Below are positions 34,510 through 43,822 of a stretch of 64,000 nt of DNA, piece after piece. Within the stretch, counting starts at the first letter, position 1. The number at the start of each line of letters is the position of its first letter. The notes under the pieces are model-generated. The model was not told the origin of the DNA. It saw only the letters and a program-made list of their open reading frames with translations, and searched no databases. This DNA is from Bacteroidota bacterium (GTDB lineage: Bacteria > Bacteroidota > Bacteroidia > Bacteroidales > VadinHA17): contig JAKPOU010000041.1 of the NCBI GenBank assembly GCA_029547705.1, positions 186,001 to 250,000 of the forward strand. The letters run 5' to 3'. The position numbers were made by a program, and so were the translations under genes.

Positions 34510-36087
34510 ATGATGAAATTCTTTAAACTATTTGCAATTGCTTTTGTTTTTGCAGCTTTTACAGCCTGTACCGGAACAAAAAAGACCCAGGAAAAGGAAT
34601 ATCCCATGTTCTGGAGCTGGCTCGACTATCGCCCCGGAATGAATATGGATTCGGTATGTGCAATAATGAATGAGACGGGACTGGACGGTCTTATTCTGAA
34701 TGCACCGACGCCGGATGATTACCGGGTTGCCATCCCGACGGTAAACAAGTACGGCATAAAGGTATTCGCCTGGCTATGGACTATGAATCTTGAGCATGAC
34801 AGGGATAAAATAGTAAAGGAACATCCGGAATGGCTCAGCGTGAACCGTAAAGGTGAAAGCCTTGCTGATACGAGAGCTTATGTTGATTATTACAAATTCA
34901 TGTGTCCTGCCCTTCCTGAAGTGCGCGATCATATAAGACAAAAAATCAAAGCTTATTGCGAAGTAGATGGTTTGGATGGCATAGCTATTGATTATCACCG
35001 TTTTGTTGATGTTATATTACCGACAACACTGTGGCCCCGCTATGGTATAGTGCAGGACAGGGAGTATCCTGAATGGGACTTTGGATATCATCCGGAGATG
35101 ATCAGATTGTTCAGGGAAAAATTCGGGTATAATCCACTGGATCTTGAAGATCCGTCTGCCGACGAAAAATGGCAGCAATTCCGCTGTGATCAGATTACAG
35201 AAGTGGCAAATGAAATTGCTGAAGTAGTCCATTCCTACGGTAAGGTAATGGCAGCTTCACCATTCCCTACTCCGGCTATGTCCCGTAAAATGGTGAGGCA
35301 GGACTGGGGCAGGTGGAATCTGGATGTCGTTTTCCCGATGGTTTACCATACCTTTTACACAGGGGATGTCGGCTTCATTGAAGACTGCACAATAGATAAC
35401 GTAAAGCAGAAAAATTCCATGACCACCCTTTATTGTGGCATGACGGCAAGTAATGGCCCTGAAATGTTTAAATGCATGGATGCCGCCCTTAATAACGGAG
35501 CAGAGGGAATAGCCATTTTTACAGTAAGCAGTCTGCGTTCCCCGGAGGTTCGCGCCCGTTTTAAGGAGTATGCTGACAGTGTGCGGGCTTTACGTGCGGA
35601 AACAAAAGTAAATCCTGCTGCAACGGGGAAAACGGAACCCAACAGAAATCCCTTTGACAACAAGAATATCATGAATGGTGTTGATATGCGGATGAAAGCC
35701 TATCTGAGCCTTGCGAACGCCCTGAAAAGCCCGAAAATGAGGCAGTATGACCGTAATGAAGTTGAGCGTATTGCAGTGAATGCCATGCAGGTAAATACTC
35801 CCGAAGACTATCTCAACCGTCTTACAAGGCCCATGTTTCCAAGGATGCCTATAAGGCCGGAAGCAACCATAATTGCCGATTTCTTCAGGGATGACATGAA
35901 TAAGGAATTGAACCTCGGGGAATATAAGCTGGTTGACGAATATGACATAACCAAAATATATGAGGTAACAGATGCAAACAGCATGGTTACATTTACGGTA
36001 AGGTTCTATCTGTATGGAGGAATACTTTCAGGATGGAGCGTGGAACCGGTGAAGGCATCCTATGATAAATACCGTGCCAGGATTTGA
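34510..36087 (+). CDS. GHL10-like putative glycoside hydrolase lipoprotein
   Basis: A 525-residue lipoprotein (FTAC, Cys20). The N-terminal 330 residues look like the GHL10/DUF187 (beta/alpha) barrel of putative secreted glycosidases: FWSWLDYRPGMNMDSVCAIM, GIKVFAWLWTMN, GLDGIAIDYHRF (acidic strand-end residues), DVVFPMVYHTFY. The C-terminal part (about 380-525) has no family I recognise. No activity can be assigned. It follows the acetyltransferase-like gene by 31 bp, with a terminator-like hairpin at 36109-36133. Confidence 0.72.
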   Translation: MMKFFKLFAIAFVFAAFTACTGTKKTQEKEYPMFWSWLDYRPGMNMDSVCAIMNETGLDGLILNAPTPDDYRVAIPTVNKYGIKVFAWLWTMNLEHDRDKIVKEHPEWLSVNRKGESLADTRAYVDYYKFMCPALPEVRDHIRQKIKAYCEVDGLDGIAIDYHRFVDVILPTTLWPRYGIVQDREYPEWDFGYHPEMIRLFREKFGYNPLDLEDPSADEKWQQFRCDQITEVANEIAEVVHSYGKVMAASPFPTPAMSRKMVRQDWGRWNLDVVFPMVYHTFYTGDVGFIEDCTIDNVKQKNSMTTLYCGMTASNGPEMFKCMDAALNNGAEGIAIFTVSSLRSPEVRARFKEYADSVRALRAETKVNPAATGKTEPNRNPFDNKNIMNGVDMRMKAYLSLANALKSPKMRQYDRNEVERIAVNAMQVNTPEDYLNRLTRPMFPRMPIRPEATIIADFFRDDMNKELNLGEYKLVDEYDITKIYEVTDANSMVTFTVRFYLYGGILSGWSVEPVKASYDKYRARI

Positions 36088-36108
36088 TTTGAGTTATGAA
36101 CTGATTTT

Positions 36109-36133
36109 AAGTCCCTGACTGCAAGGGATTTTT
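36109..36133 (+). terminator. Rho-independent terminator after the GHL10-like gene
   Basis: AAGTCCCT (36109-36116) pairs with AGGGATTT (36124-36131), one G-U pair, loop of 7 nt, and the T-run extends to 36133. It lies 22 bp past the stop codon and would end the GH9-DUF5009-GHL10 transcript. Confidence 0.6.
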
Positions 36134-36349
36134 AGCAGATTGTAATTGCAGGACATGAAATTCCGGCCGTCGGGAAGAGTTAAATAAGATGGTAATACTT
36201 GCTTATTCGCCTTTTTTCTAAATCCTGATCGTTTTGTGTAGGATAAAAGCAACAGATTTATTATCCCGGAACAATAACAGACGGTATGCTGCGTTAATTA
36301 TCTTAGAGTTACTGTCTGAACAAACACTGTTTAACCAAATTGTATCATT

Positions 36350-36838
36350 ATGAAAATTGTTAAATGGACTTTTCTGCTCCTTACAGCTATGCTGATGTTC
36401 TCCTGTTCGAAAAAGCAGGAAGAAGAAGAAAATCAGAACTTTACTGTTGTTACCGGAGAGTGGATCAACATCTTCGGCCAGAATGTTGTGATGGAAGACC
36501 ACCCGCTTCTGGGGGGCTTATGTATAGTTGCCGATGAAAAGGTGAACGAGAAAACAGTTGTCAACGGAACAGCACACATCTACTTGCGAAGTGCGATATC
36601 TAAAGTACCGGCTGTTTATTCTTATGTTCCCGGTGAATTCGGCAAGAATAACAGTGTGGAACTTAAAGGTATGCTGGATAAAGGCTATGTACTGAAATTT
36701 GGAACCCTGCCCGAAGCAAGTCCCCTGGGAACACTGCATGTTAAAGGACTGATTATTCCCAAGGGTGCAAAACTGCCTGCCAAACTCGATATTAAAGATT
36801 ATGAGCAGGTTAAAGAACATTTTGAATTAAAGGACTGA
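36350..36838 (+). CDS. Small lipoprotein of unknown function
   Basis: A 162-residue protein with a lipoprotein signal (MKIVKWTFLLLTAMLMFSC, Cys19) and an acidic linker KKQEEEEN. The rest is beta-type sequence (FTVVTGEWINIFGQNVVMEDHPLLGGLCIVA... and AHIYLRSAISKVPAVYSY) ending in a charged tail. I recognise no family. It stands alone: a terminator precedes it after the GHL10-like gene, and a strong one follows at 36908-36949. Confidence 0.72.
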   Translation: MKIVKWTFLLLTAMLMFSCSKKQEEEENQNFTVVTGEWINIFGQNVVMEDHPLLGGLCIVADEKVNEKTVVNGTAHIYLRSAISKVPAVYSYVPGEFGKNNSVELKGMLDKGYVLKFGTLPEASPLGTLHVKGLIIPKGAKLPAKLDIKDYEQVKEHFELKD

Positions 36839-36907
36839 AACTGGCGTTCCGGATGAGAACTTGCCTTCCGCCGGATGGTGACAGCCTGAAGTGTCATTAT
36901 TAACAGG

Positions 36908-36949
36908 ATCCACTGATATGAATGATTAATTTATATCAGTGGATTTTTT
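36908..36949 (+). terminator. Rho-independent terminator after the small lipoprotein gene
   Basis: A perfect 12-bp stem ATCCACTGATAT/ATATCAGTGGAT (36908-36919 and 36933-36944) with a 13-nt loop is followed by a run of T residues to 36949. It lies 70 bp past the stop codon. Confidence 0.82.
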
Positions 36950-37053
36950 AGTTTGAAGGACACTGTTCTGTAACCAGACTTTCTTTCAGAATAACAATGC
37001 AAAGGACAGGCATCGGAACCGTTTTTCAGGGCACTTGATTTGACTAATAATAT

Positions 37054-37061
37054 TATCTTTG
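37054..37061 (+). promoter_or_regulatory. -7 element of the carbonic anhydrase promoter
   Basis: TATCTTTG matches the TAnnTTTG consensus and lies 82 bp before the start codon. A TTTG at the proper 19-21 bp spacing was not found, so the -33 part is weak. Confidence 0.5.
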
Positions 37062-37143
37062 TATCCGCAGAAAGAGCGGGAAGGATAAAAAAAGCGATTT
37101 TCTGAAAGGGTGGTTTTCTGTTTTTAACACTAAATGAAAACCT

Positions 37144-37773
37144 ATGAAGATCAGGGATATTTTTGAGCATAACGAAAAATGGATTGCTGAGCGCCTGAGG
37201 GCTGATCCGGATTATTTTGTGAAATTATCAGGTCCTCAGAAACCGGAATATTTGTTCATCGGATGTTCCGACAGCCGCGTTTCCGTTGAATCCCTGTTGG
37301 GCACAAAGCCGGGAGATGTTTTCATGCACCGGAATATCGGAAATGTTATTCCCAGCAATGATTTAAATGCCCTTTCAGTAATAAGCTATGCAGTAAACCA
37401 TATAAGGATAAAGCATATTATCGTTTGCGGACATTATAACTGCGGTGGTGTTAAGGCAGCAATGACTGCCCGTGATGAAGGCCTTCTGAATCCCTGGCTC
37501 AGGCATATCAGGGATGTGTACCGGATCCACAGAAATGAACTGAACAGCATTGATACGCCCGGCAGACGCTTTGACCGCCTGGTTGAACTGAACGTTGTGG
37601 AACAGTGTATCAATATTGTCAAGACCCGCGATGTTCAAAAGGCCCTGCTGGAGAAAAGAATATCCCTTCACGGCTGGGTGTTTGATCTCCGTACGGGCAG
37701 GCTTATTGACCTAAAGATAAACCTGGAAAAGATTATGGATGAAATTATGGATGTCTACAATTTGTTTGAATAA
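37144..37773 (+). CDS. Beta-class carbonic anhydrase
   Basis: A 209-residue cytoplasmic protein with no signal. The beta-carbonic-anhydrase zinc set is complete: Cys41, Asp43 and Arg45 in GCSDSRV, and His97 and Cys100 in CGHYNCGG. It interconverts CO2 and bicarbonate, supplying bicarbonate for carboxylations. It stands alone with its own -7 box, convergent with the GH3 gene (32-bp gap). Confidence 0.96.
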   Translation: MKIRDIFEHNEKWIAERLRADPDYFVKLSGPQKPEYLFIGCSDSRVSVESLLGTKPGDVFMHRNIGNVIPSNDLNALSVISYAVNHIRIKHIIVCGHYNCGGVKAAMTARDEGLLNPWLRHIRDVYRIHRNELNSIDTPGRRFDRLVELNVVEQCINIVKTRDVQKALLEKRISLHGWVFDLRTGRLIDLKINLEKIMDEIMDVYNLFE

Positions 37774-37805
37774 TTGTTGCCCGCATTTCGCCCGGATCCT
37801 CCTGG

Positions 37806-40139
37806 TTAGTTTCCGTACCTGGCAGTCCTGGAATCCTTTATAATTCCTTTCCAGTTAAGACCGAAACCAAAATCATACACGTTTCCCTCGCTGTCGGTAT
37901 GGCATTTCATGTCACGGGGCACATCCTCATTCTGTTCCTCAACGGTTCTCATGTCTGCCGGCATCTGAAAAGGCAGCAATCCGGAGGGTTCTTCGGCTCC
38001 TGTTATAAGGTCCAGCAAAGCCTGATCCTGTACACCAAAATGAATCAATATGGATGATGCACTTTTTTCTATTTCTGAAAATACCATGGGGTTTGACACA
38101 TTTATAAGCACTATAACTGGTTTGTTTCCCATCTGTGCCCTTGTTTCATTAACCATTTTCATGTCATAGGAATTATTTGCCGTTACTGTCTTTCCTTTAT
38201 AGGAACGGTTCGTGAAGGTTTCAAAGGGGCTGCCGCCCGCAATGCTTGCTGCCCGGGCATGAACTGCCGTGTATCTTGAATACTGAAGCGGAATGGGAAC
38301 ATAGCCGTTGCCTTTTGCCTTCAGGTCGTCGGTGCTGTAGCCCGTGCCACCTGACGGACTGGTGATTGAAACCAGGGCAAAATCAGCCTCTGAGGGGTCA
38401 TTGACAATCCCGAAATAGTTTGTTACAATGTTCAGATTCAACGGGTCAGTCCATTTTTCCGGTGTTGTCTGTCCGAACCAGTTTCTTCCTGCCGGAACAT
38501 ATTTTTGCGGAATGAATACCTTCAGATTCTTCTTGAGAGGAAGAGTTTTGGCTGTATTCTTAAGCATAACCACTGATTTCAGCTGGGCTTCATATCCTGC
38601 CTTCATGAATTCCGGACTGCCGACAATGCTTTTTGTTTTTTGCGGATCCAGGTAGGGATTCTCAAACAGACCTGCCCTGAATATATTTCTCAGAAGCCGT
38701 ACAGCGGATTCTTCCAAACGCTTCCGCATAAATTCTTCTCCGTTTTCTTTTACTCCAATATTATAAGCTTCTATTACAGGACCTTTGGCATTGTTTCCGC
38801 CAAACTGGTCAAGACCAGCCATAATTATCCTGTAATGGCGTTCTGCTTCTGACAGGGTTTCAGCACCCCAGGGTTTCCCCTCAAACCTGTCGATGCTGCT
38901 CACGTTTCCTGTCACGCCCCAGTCGGTGCAGACCACACCATCATATTTATATACCCCTCTCAAGAGATCGTTGACGATATATTTGCTGTAGGCGTTTCCT
39001 ACATTCTCACCGTATATGGTATCCTGGTCATATGATATGGTATAGTAAGGCATAACGGCAGATGCCATTGCAGTGGGACCTTCCAGTTTAAAAACTCCTT
39101 CAGTGAAGGGTATCAGGTGATCCCTGAGGTTGTTTCCGGGATAGACGGCATACGATCCGTATCCGAAATGACCGTCTCTTCCTCCCTCTTCAGGACCGCC
39201 CCCGGGCCAGTGTTTTACCATTGCATTGACACTCTGATAACCCCAGCCGCCGGAAATCTCATCAGGGCCTGAGGATGTCTGGAACCCGTCAACATAAGCA
39301 CGTGCCATATCTGCGGCAAGTGCAGGATCCTCCCCCATAGTGCCCTCAAAGCGGCTCCATCTTGGTTCGGATGCCAGATCAATCTGAGGCGAAAGGGCAG
39401 TTGCAATCCCAAGCGCCCTGTATTCGGCAGAAGCAATTTCTCCGAATCTTTTCATAACGGACGGATCAAATGTAGCTGCAATGCCCAGCGTTCCGGGCCA
39501 CAATGATATATTTCCCCCGGCACCGGCATTGTATTCTGCATGCGGATCGCTTCCATGCCTCGGGTCGGAACTTGTATTTACAGGAATGCCGAATGCAATG
39601 CCTTCCACGAATGACTGTGCATTATTGTTCCAGACTGCAGCAGCTTCGGGACTCTGAACAGATGTAATCAGCACATGTCTTACATTGTCGTCTGACAGAA
39701 AGATTTTTTGCTGATCTGACAAATCTCCCGCACCTGCACCACTTTCGGCATAAGGCTTTCCACCGTAAGTTCCGCCTCCTGCAGGAGCGCGTCCTGCCGC
39801 AGGTATTGACTGATGACTGCTGTAGAGCATCAGACCCGCAATCTGTTCAACAGTCATTTGTGAGGCCAGATCGCGTGCACGGTCATCAAAAGGAAGCCTC
39901 CAGTCCTCGTACACGTCAAGTTTTCCGTTTCTGTTCAGATCCTTGAAGGCAAACCGGTCTGCTGCTATGATTTTAACGCCCGAAGACGGAGAATAGCCAA
40001 GAGTCAAACCTCCCTTGTTGTGAATGAGAGTATGGGATTCCAGTTTTTCCTCACTCCATTTCCGGGCACAGCCTCCTGCAAGCAGAATCAGGAGGATTGC
40101 CGCAGAAGTAATAATGAAAGATTTCCTGATTGTATTCAT
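37806..40139 (-). CDS. GH3-family exo-glycosidase lipoprotein
   Basis: A 777-residue protein with a lipoprotein-like signal (LLAGGC, Cys24). The GH3 TIM-barrel and following alpha/beta sandwich are indicated by NTSSDPRHG, PRWSRFEGTMGEDP, VKHWPGGGPEEGGRDGH and the nucleophile Asp406 in GVVCTDWG. The N-terminal insert DLNRNGKLDVYEDW (67-80) looks like an EF-hand-type calcium loop and occurs in related Bacteroidota GH3 proteins. The usual role is beta-glucosidase or beta-xylosidase; the exact substrate is unknown. It is divergent from the second SusC gene with a 443-bp gap and may be co-regulated with it. Confidence 0.94.
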   Translation of the reverse strand: MNTIRKSFIITSAAILLILLAGGCARKWSEEKLESHTLIHNKGGLTLGYSPSSGVKIIAADRFAFKDLNRNGKLDVYEDWRLPFDDRARDLASQMTVEQIAGLMLYSSHQSIPAAGRAPAGGGTYGGKPYAESGAGAGDLSDQQKIFLSDDNVRHVLITSVQSPEAAAVWNNNAQSFVEGIAFGIPVNTSSDPRHGSDPHAEYNAGAGGNISLWPGTLGIAATFDPSVMKRFGEIASAEYRALGIATALSPQIDLASEPRWSRFEGTMGEDPALAADMARAYVDGFQTSSGPDEISGGWGYQSVNAMVKHWPGGGPEEGGRDGHFGYGSYAVYPGNNLRDHLIPFTEGVFKLEGPTAMASAVMPYYTISYDQDTIYGENVGNAYSKYIVNDLLRGVYKYDGVVCTDWGVTGNVSSIDRFEGKPWGAETLSEAERHYRIIMAGLDQFGGNNAKGPVIEAYNIGVKENGEEFMRKRLEESAVRLLRNIFRAGLFENPYLDPQKTKSIVGSPEFMKAGYEAQLKSVVMLKNTAKTLPLKKNLKVFIPQKYVPAGRNWFGQTTPEKWTDPLNLNIVTNYFGIVNDPSEADFALVSITSPSGGTGYSTDDLKAKGNGYVPIPLQYSRYTAVHARAASIAGGSPFETFTNRSYKGKTVTANNSYDMKMVNETRAQMGNKPVIVLINVSNPMVFSEIEKSASSILIHFGVQDQALLDLITGAEEPSGLLPFQMPADMRTVEEQNEDVPRDMKCHTDSEGNVYDFGFGLNWKGIIKDSRTARYGN

Positions 40140-40582
40140 TGCCTGTTATTTAATTGATTTGTTTTGCAAGTCACAGGTTTTTAGCCACATCAAATATCCA
40201 AATATTTATTGCAAAACAAAAACTGCTGTAAAGAATATATTTTTTTGAAGGAATATTACTAATTCGGGTTGAATAATTAATAATATTTGATAATTGAACT
40301 GGAGAAAGCAGGTATTTTAATACCCGTAAACAGTTTTTTTTAACAAAACCTTTTATTTTTTTAAAAATAATGACGGATCTTTTTAAAAATGTTTTAATTT
40401 AGATTTTATTATACCGAATCAGGAGAAATATTTAATGTTTGTTGTTAGTAAACCTGGATCAGCGGAAAAAATGATGCTATATAAAAGAACAGATCTGCCG
40501 TGTCTCAGGCCTCCTTGTTCAGATTATTAAGCAGGTCACAAAACGGGCAGATTTCTTTATTTAACCCTAAAATTAACACATT
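40140..40582. other. Divergent AT-rich control region between GH3 and SusC 2
   Basis: 443 bp of very AT-rich DNA with many T-runs. Two -7-like boxes with one extra base (TAATATTTG type) occur but no perfect consensus. GGTATT/AATACC (40311-40324) is a short hairpin. Arms ATCTGCC (40493-40499) and GGCAGAT (40546-40552) could pair in the susC leader across a 46-nt loop. No ORF was recognised. Confidence 0.5.
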
Positions 40583-43500
40583 ATGAGAAAAAAACTATTG
40601 ATGTTTTTTACAATTTTCCTGATGATATGTGCTTCCGCCCTTGCTCAGGAACGCACTATTTCGGGCATGATTACTTCGGCAGAGGACGGGTCCGCATTGC
40701 CGGGGGTGAATGTAAGAGTTCAGGGAAGCAGCATCGGAACCATTTCCGATGCACAGGGACGATACAGCATCAGAGTTCCATCGGGATTCAACACCATTGA
40801 GTTTTCATTTATCGGAATGGAATCCCGGGTGGTAACGATCGGTATTTCAGATAATATTGACATTGCCATGGAATCCTCGTCACAATTGCTTGATGAGGTG
40901 GTTGTTACAGCCCTGGGTATTGAAAGGAAGGCAAAAGCGATTGGTTTTGCCCAGCAGGAACTGAAATCTGATCAGTTGTCTGCTGCAAGGGAAACCAATC
41001 TGACAAGTTTCCTTACAGCCAAGGTTGCAGGGGTGAGAGTGTCAAAAACCGCTTCCGGTACGGGAGGTTCCTCAGCGATCACCATCAGGGGAGCCAAGTC
41101 GCTTCTCGGAAACAATCAGCCTCTTTTTGTCCTGGACGGTGTACCCATAACAAATATCGGGAATACATCGGGGGGAACATGGGAAGGACTTGACCTGGGT
41201 GATGGTATGAGCGACCTTAATCCGGAAGACATTGAATCGATGCAGGTGCTGAAGGGACCCAATGCGTCTGCACTTTACGGATCCCGGGGAAGCAACGGCG
41301 TCATTCTTATAACTACAAAATCGGGAAGGCAGAAGAAAGGAATAGGAGTGGAGCTCAACTCCAATTTTTCCCTGGAAACGCTTAACCTCTTTCCGACATA
41401 TCAGAATTATTATGCCACAGGCTATGAAGATACAAATCTCTACGGCAGCTTCGTGGAAATCCCCGAGGGAAGCGGGAAATTCTATGAGACCATGGATACA
41501 TGGCATGGTGACAGCTGGGGACCTCCCATGGACGGCAGGAGGGTTATTGTAGATCCCTTCATGTTTCCTGATGAGAAACCTTTTTCGAGAACATTTACAC
41601 TGCTGCCCCAGCCGGCAAACAACGTAAGGGAATTCTACAACAAGGGAATCGGACTGTCAAACACCCTTGCAATTTCAGCCTCAGATGAGAAAACTTCAGC
41701 AAGGCTTTCTGTGGGACATGGCTCGAATACCGGGATCATTCCCAACTCAAAATGGCAGAAGCAGACCATTGTCCTGAACGTGAATTCCCGTGTTACAGAT
41801 TATCTTTCTTTCGACGGAAAAATAAGTTATCTGCGTGATGAGGGCAATAACAGGCCAATACTTGGTACCATGTACCAGGGCGGCAATGTCTCACAGGTGT
41901 TTGCTGTAATGGGAAGATATGTTCCCATGGATTTCCTTAAGGAATATTATGAGAGGACCAAATCACCAGGCACTTTCCCTGCAGTACAGTATAATCCATA
42001 CTATATTGTCAATGAGTTGAAAAGCAGGGATGTAAAAGACAGGATTATCGGCCAGATTTCCACTACCCTTAAAATTACCGACTGGCTCAGTCTTATGGGC
42101 AGGGCCGGAACGGATTATTATACACTGAAACTTGTCAGGACCTGGCCAGTAGGTTCCAAGATAAGCGACAATACCCGGGGACGGGTTTATAACGAGATAA
42201 GCCTTGTAAAAGACATTAATGCTGATATTATACTTACAGCCACAAAAGAGCTCAGCAGCCAGATTTCAGGTAATCTGTCGGTTGGTTCCAGTATTTTACA
42301 CCAGGAAAGGAACAACCAGTCCATTGACGGAAGAGTTTTTAAGGCACCCGGAGTATATGATGTAAGCAACTGCACAGATATCCGGCCCTATACATGGCTT
42401 TCAAGGAAACAGATGCAGTCTGTTTTCTTCACCGGTCAGCTTGCATACAACAATTATCTTTTCCTTGATGTGACCGGCAGAAATGACTGGTCCTCCGCAC
42501 TCGGAATAAACAATTATTCCTTCTTCTATCCCTCTGTAAGCACAAGCTTCGTCTTTACCGATGCATTCCCGTCCCTTGCAGGCAATGTCCTGACATTCGG
42601 AAAAGTAAGGGCATCATGGGCACAGGTGGGAAATGATTCAGATCCCTACCTTACCAGGAACGGATATGCGTCAACAACCACAACCTATGCCGGGCAACCG
42701 ATTTCATGGATGAACAGTACAATTCCGCTTTTTGACCTGAAGAATGAACTCACCGCATCGTGGGAAATCGGAACCAATCTGAGGTTCCTAAATAACAGGA
42801 TTGATTTTGACTTTACCTATTACGACGGTAAAACCACAAATCAGATTCTTCCGATAAGCATTTCAAATTCAAGCGGATACAGTGATGTCGTGATCAACGC
42901 CGGAGAGATTCAGAACAAGGGAATAGAGATTGCACTGAATCTGAATCCGGTCAGAACATCAACCGGTTTTTCATGGGATATAAATGCAAACTATTCCAGG
43001 AACAGATCCATGGTTGTTTCCCTGGCCCCCGGAATCGAGACACTTGTAGTCGGAGGGGGTGCTTCCGCCACGATTGAAGCCAGGCCGGGCCAGCCCTACG
43101 GGAACATTGTAGGATATCCCTATATGAGAGCCCCTGACGGACAAAAAATCGTTGATGAGACCGGCAGTTACCTGTTTGATCCCCAACTCACTGTCCTGGG
43201 AAATATCACTCCCGACTGGATTGGAGGCTTAAACAACACCTTTTCATTCAAGGGTTTCTCTATGAATGTCCTTCTTGATTTTGTTCAGGGCAATGAAATT
43301 ACATCTGTAACAAAATACCAGATGGAAGCCAAAGGAACCGGTAAATGGACAGTTGAGGGAAGAAGGCTGAGGGATATGGATGATGAGGGAAATCAGCTGC
43401 CCCTGGTAGGTATTCTTGACGGAGTTGTTGAAATAGACGATGGTGAAGGCAATATCACCTATGAAAAAAATACCAAGGCTGTTGATGGCCAGACTTACTG

Positions 43501-43798
43501 GGCAATGAGGGCCTGGGGATCCATTTCTGAAGAATTTGTTATGGACGGCAGTTATATCAGTCTGCGTGAAGTAATGTTGTCCTATTCCTTCAGTCCGTCC
43601 AGACTGGCAAAAACTCCCTTTGCAGGAATAACACTCAGCCTCATAGGACGTAATCTGCTGTACCTTGAGGAACACATGATGGGAATGGGAGTTTCTCCCG
43701 AATCCTCTCCAAACACTTCAGCCGGATGGGCAGGTACGGAATATTTTGCCATGCCGACAACTCGTACATGGGGTTTCAATGTTAAGCTCACATTTTAG
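40583..43798 (+). CDS. SusC/RagA-family TonB-linked outer-membrane transporter 2
   Basis: A 1071-residue transporter. The signal peptide ends near ALAQ (22), followed by a carboxypeptidase-regulatory-like domain (about 24-108, ISGMITSAEDGSALPGVNV), the TonB-box region LLDEVVVTALG, the plug (to about 250, GSNGVILITTKSG) and the barrel ending in KLTF. It pairs with the SusD-type gene 25 bp downstream. It is only distantly similar to the first SusC at 5315-8473, so the two probably import different glycans. Confidence 0.97.
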   Translation: MRKKLLMFFTIFLMICASALAQERTISGMITSAEDGSALPGVNVRVQGSSIGTISDAQGRYSIRVPSGFNTIEFSFIGMESRVVTIGISDNIDIAMESSSQLLDEVVVTALGIERKAKAIGFAQQELKSDQLSAARETNLTSFLTAKVAGVRVSKTASGTGGSSAITIRGAKSLLGNNQPLFVLDGVPITNIGNTSGGTWEGLDLGDGMSDLNPEDIESMQVLKGPNASALYGSRGSNGVILITTKSGRQKKGIGVELNSNFSLETLNLFPTYQNYYATGYEDTNLYGSFVEIPEGSGKFYETMDTWHGDSWGPPMDGRRVIVDPFMFPDEKPFSRTFTLLPQPANNVREFYNKGIGLSNTLAISASDEKTSARLSVGHGSNTGIIPNSKWQKQTIVLNVNSRVTDYLSFDGKISYLRDEGNNRPILGTMYQGGNVSQVFAVMGRYVPMDFLKEYYERTKSPGTFPAVQYNPYYIVNELKSRDVKDRIIGQISTTLKITDWLSLMGRAGTDYYTLKLVRTWPVGSKISDNTRGRVYNEISLVKDINADIILTATKELSSQISGNLSVGSSILHQERNNQSIDGRVFKAPGVYDVSNCTDIRPYTWLSRKQMQSVFFTGQLAYNNYLFLDVTGRNDWSSALGINNYSFFYPSVSTSFVFTDAFPSLAGNVLTFGKVRASWAQVGNDSDPYLTRNGYASTTTTYAGQPISWMNSTIPLFDLKNELTASWEIGTNLRFLNNRIDFDFTYYDGKTTNQILPISISNSSGYSDVVINAGEIQNKGIEIALNLNPVRTSTGFSWDINANYSRNRSMVVSLAPGIETLVVGGGASATIEARPGQPYGNIVGYPYMRAPDGQKIVDETGSYLFDPQLTVLGNITPDWIGGLNNTFSFKGFSMNVLLDFVQGNEITSVTKYQMEAKGTGKWTVEGRRLRDMDDEGNQLPLVGILDGVVEIDDGEGNITYEKNTKAVDGQTYWAMRAWGSISEEFVMDGSYISLREVMLSYSFSPSRLAKTPFAGITLSLIGRNLLYLEEHMMGMGVSPESSPNTSAGWAGTEYFAMPTTRTWGFNVKLTF

Positions 43799-43822
43799 TA
43801 AAACCCGCAAAAATTGAGAACA

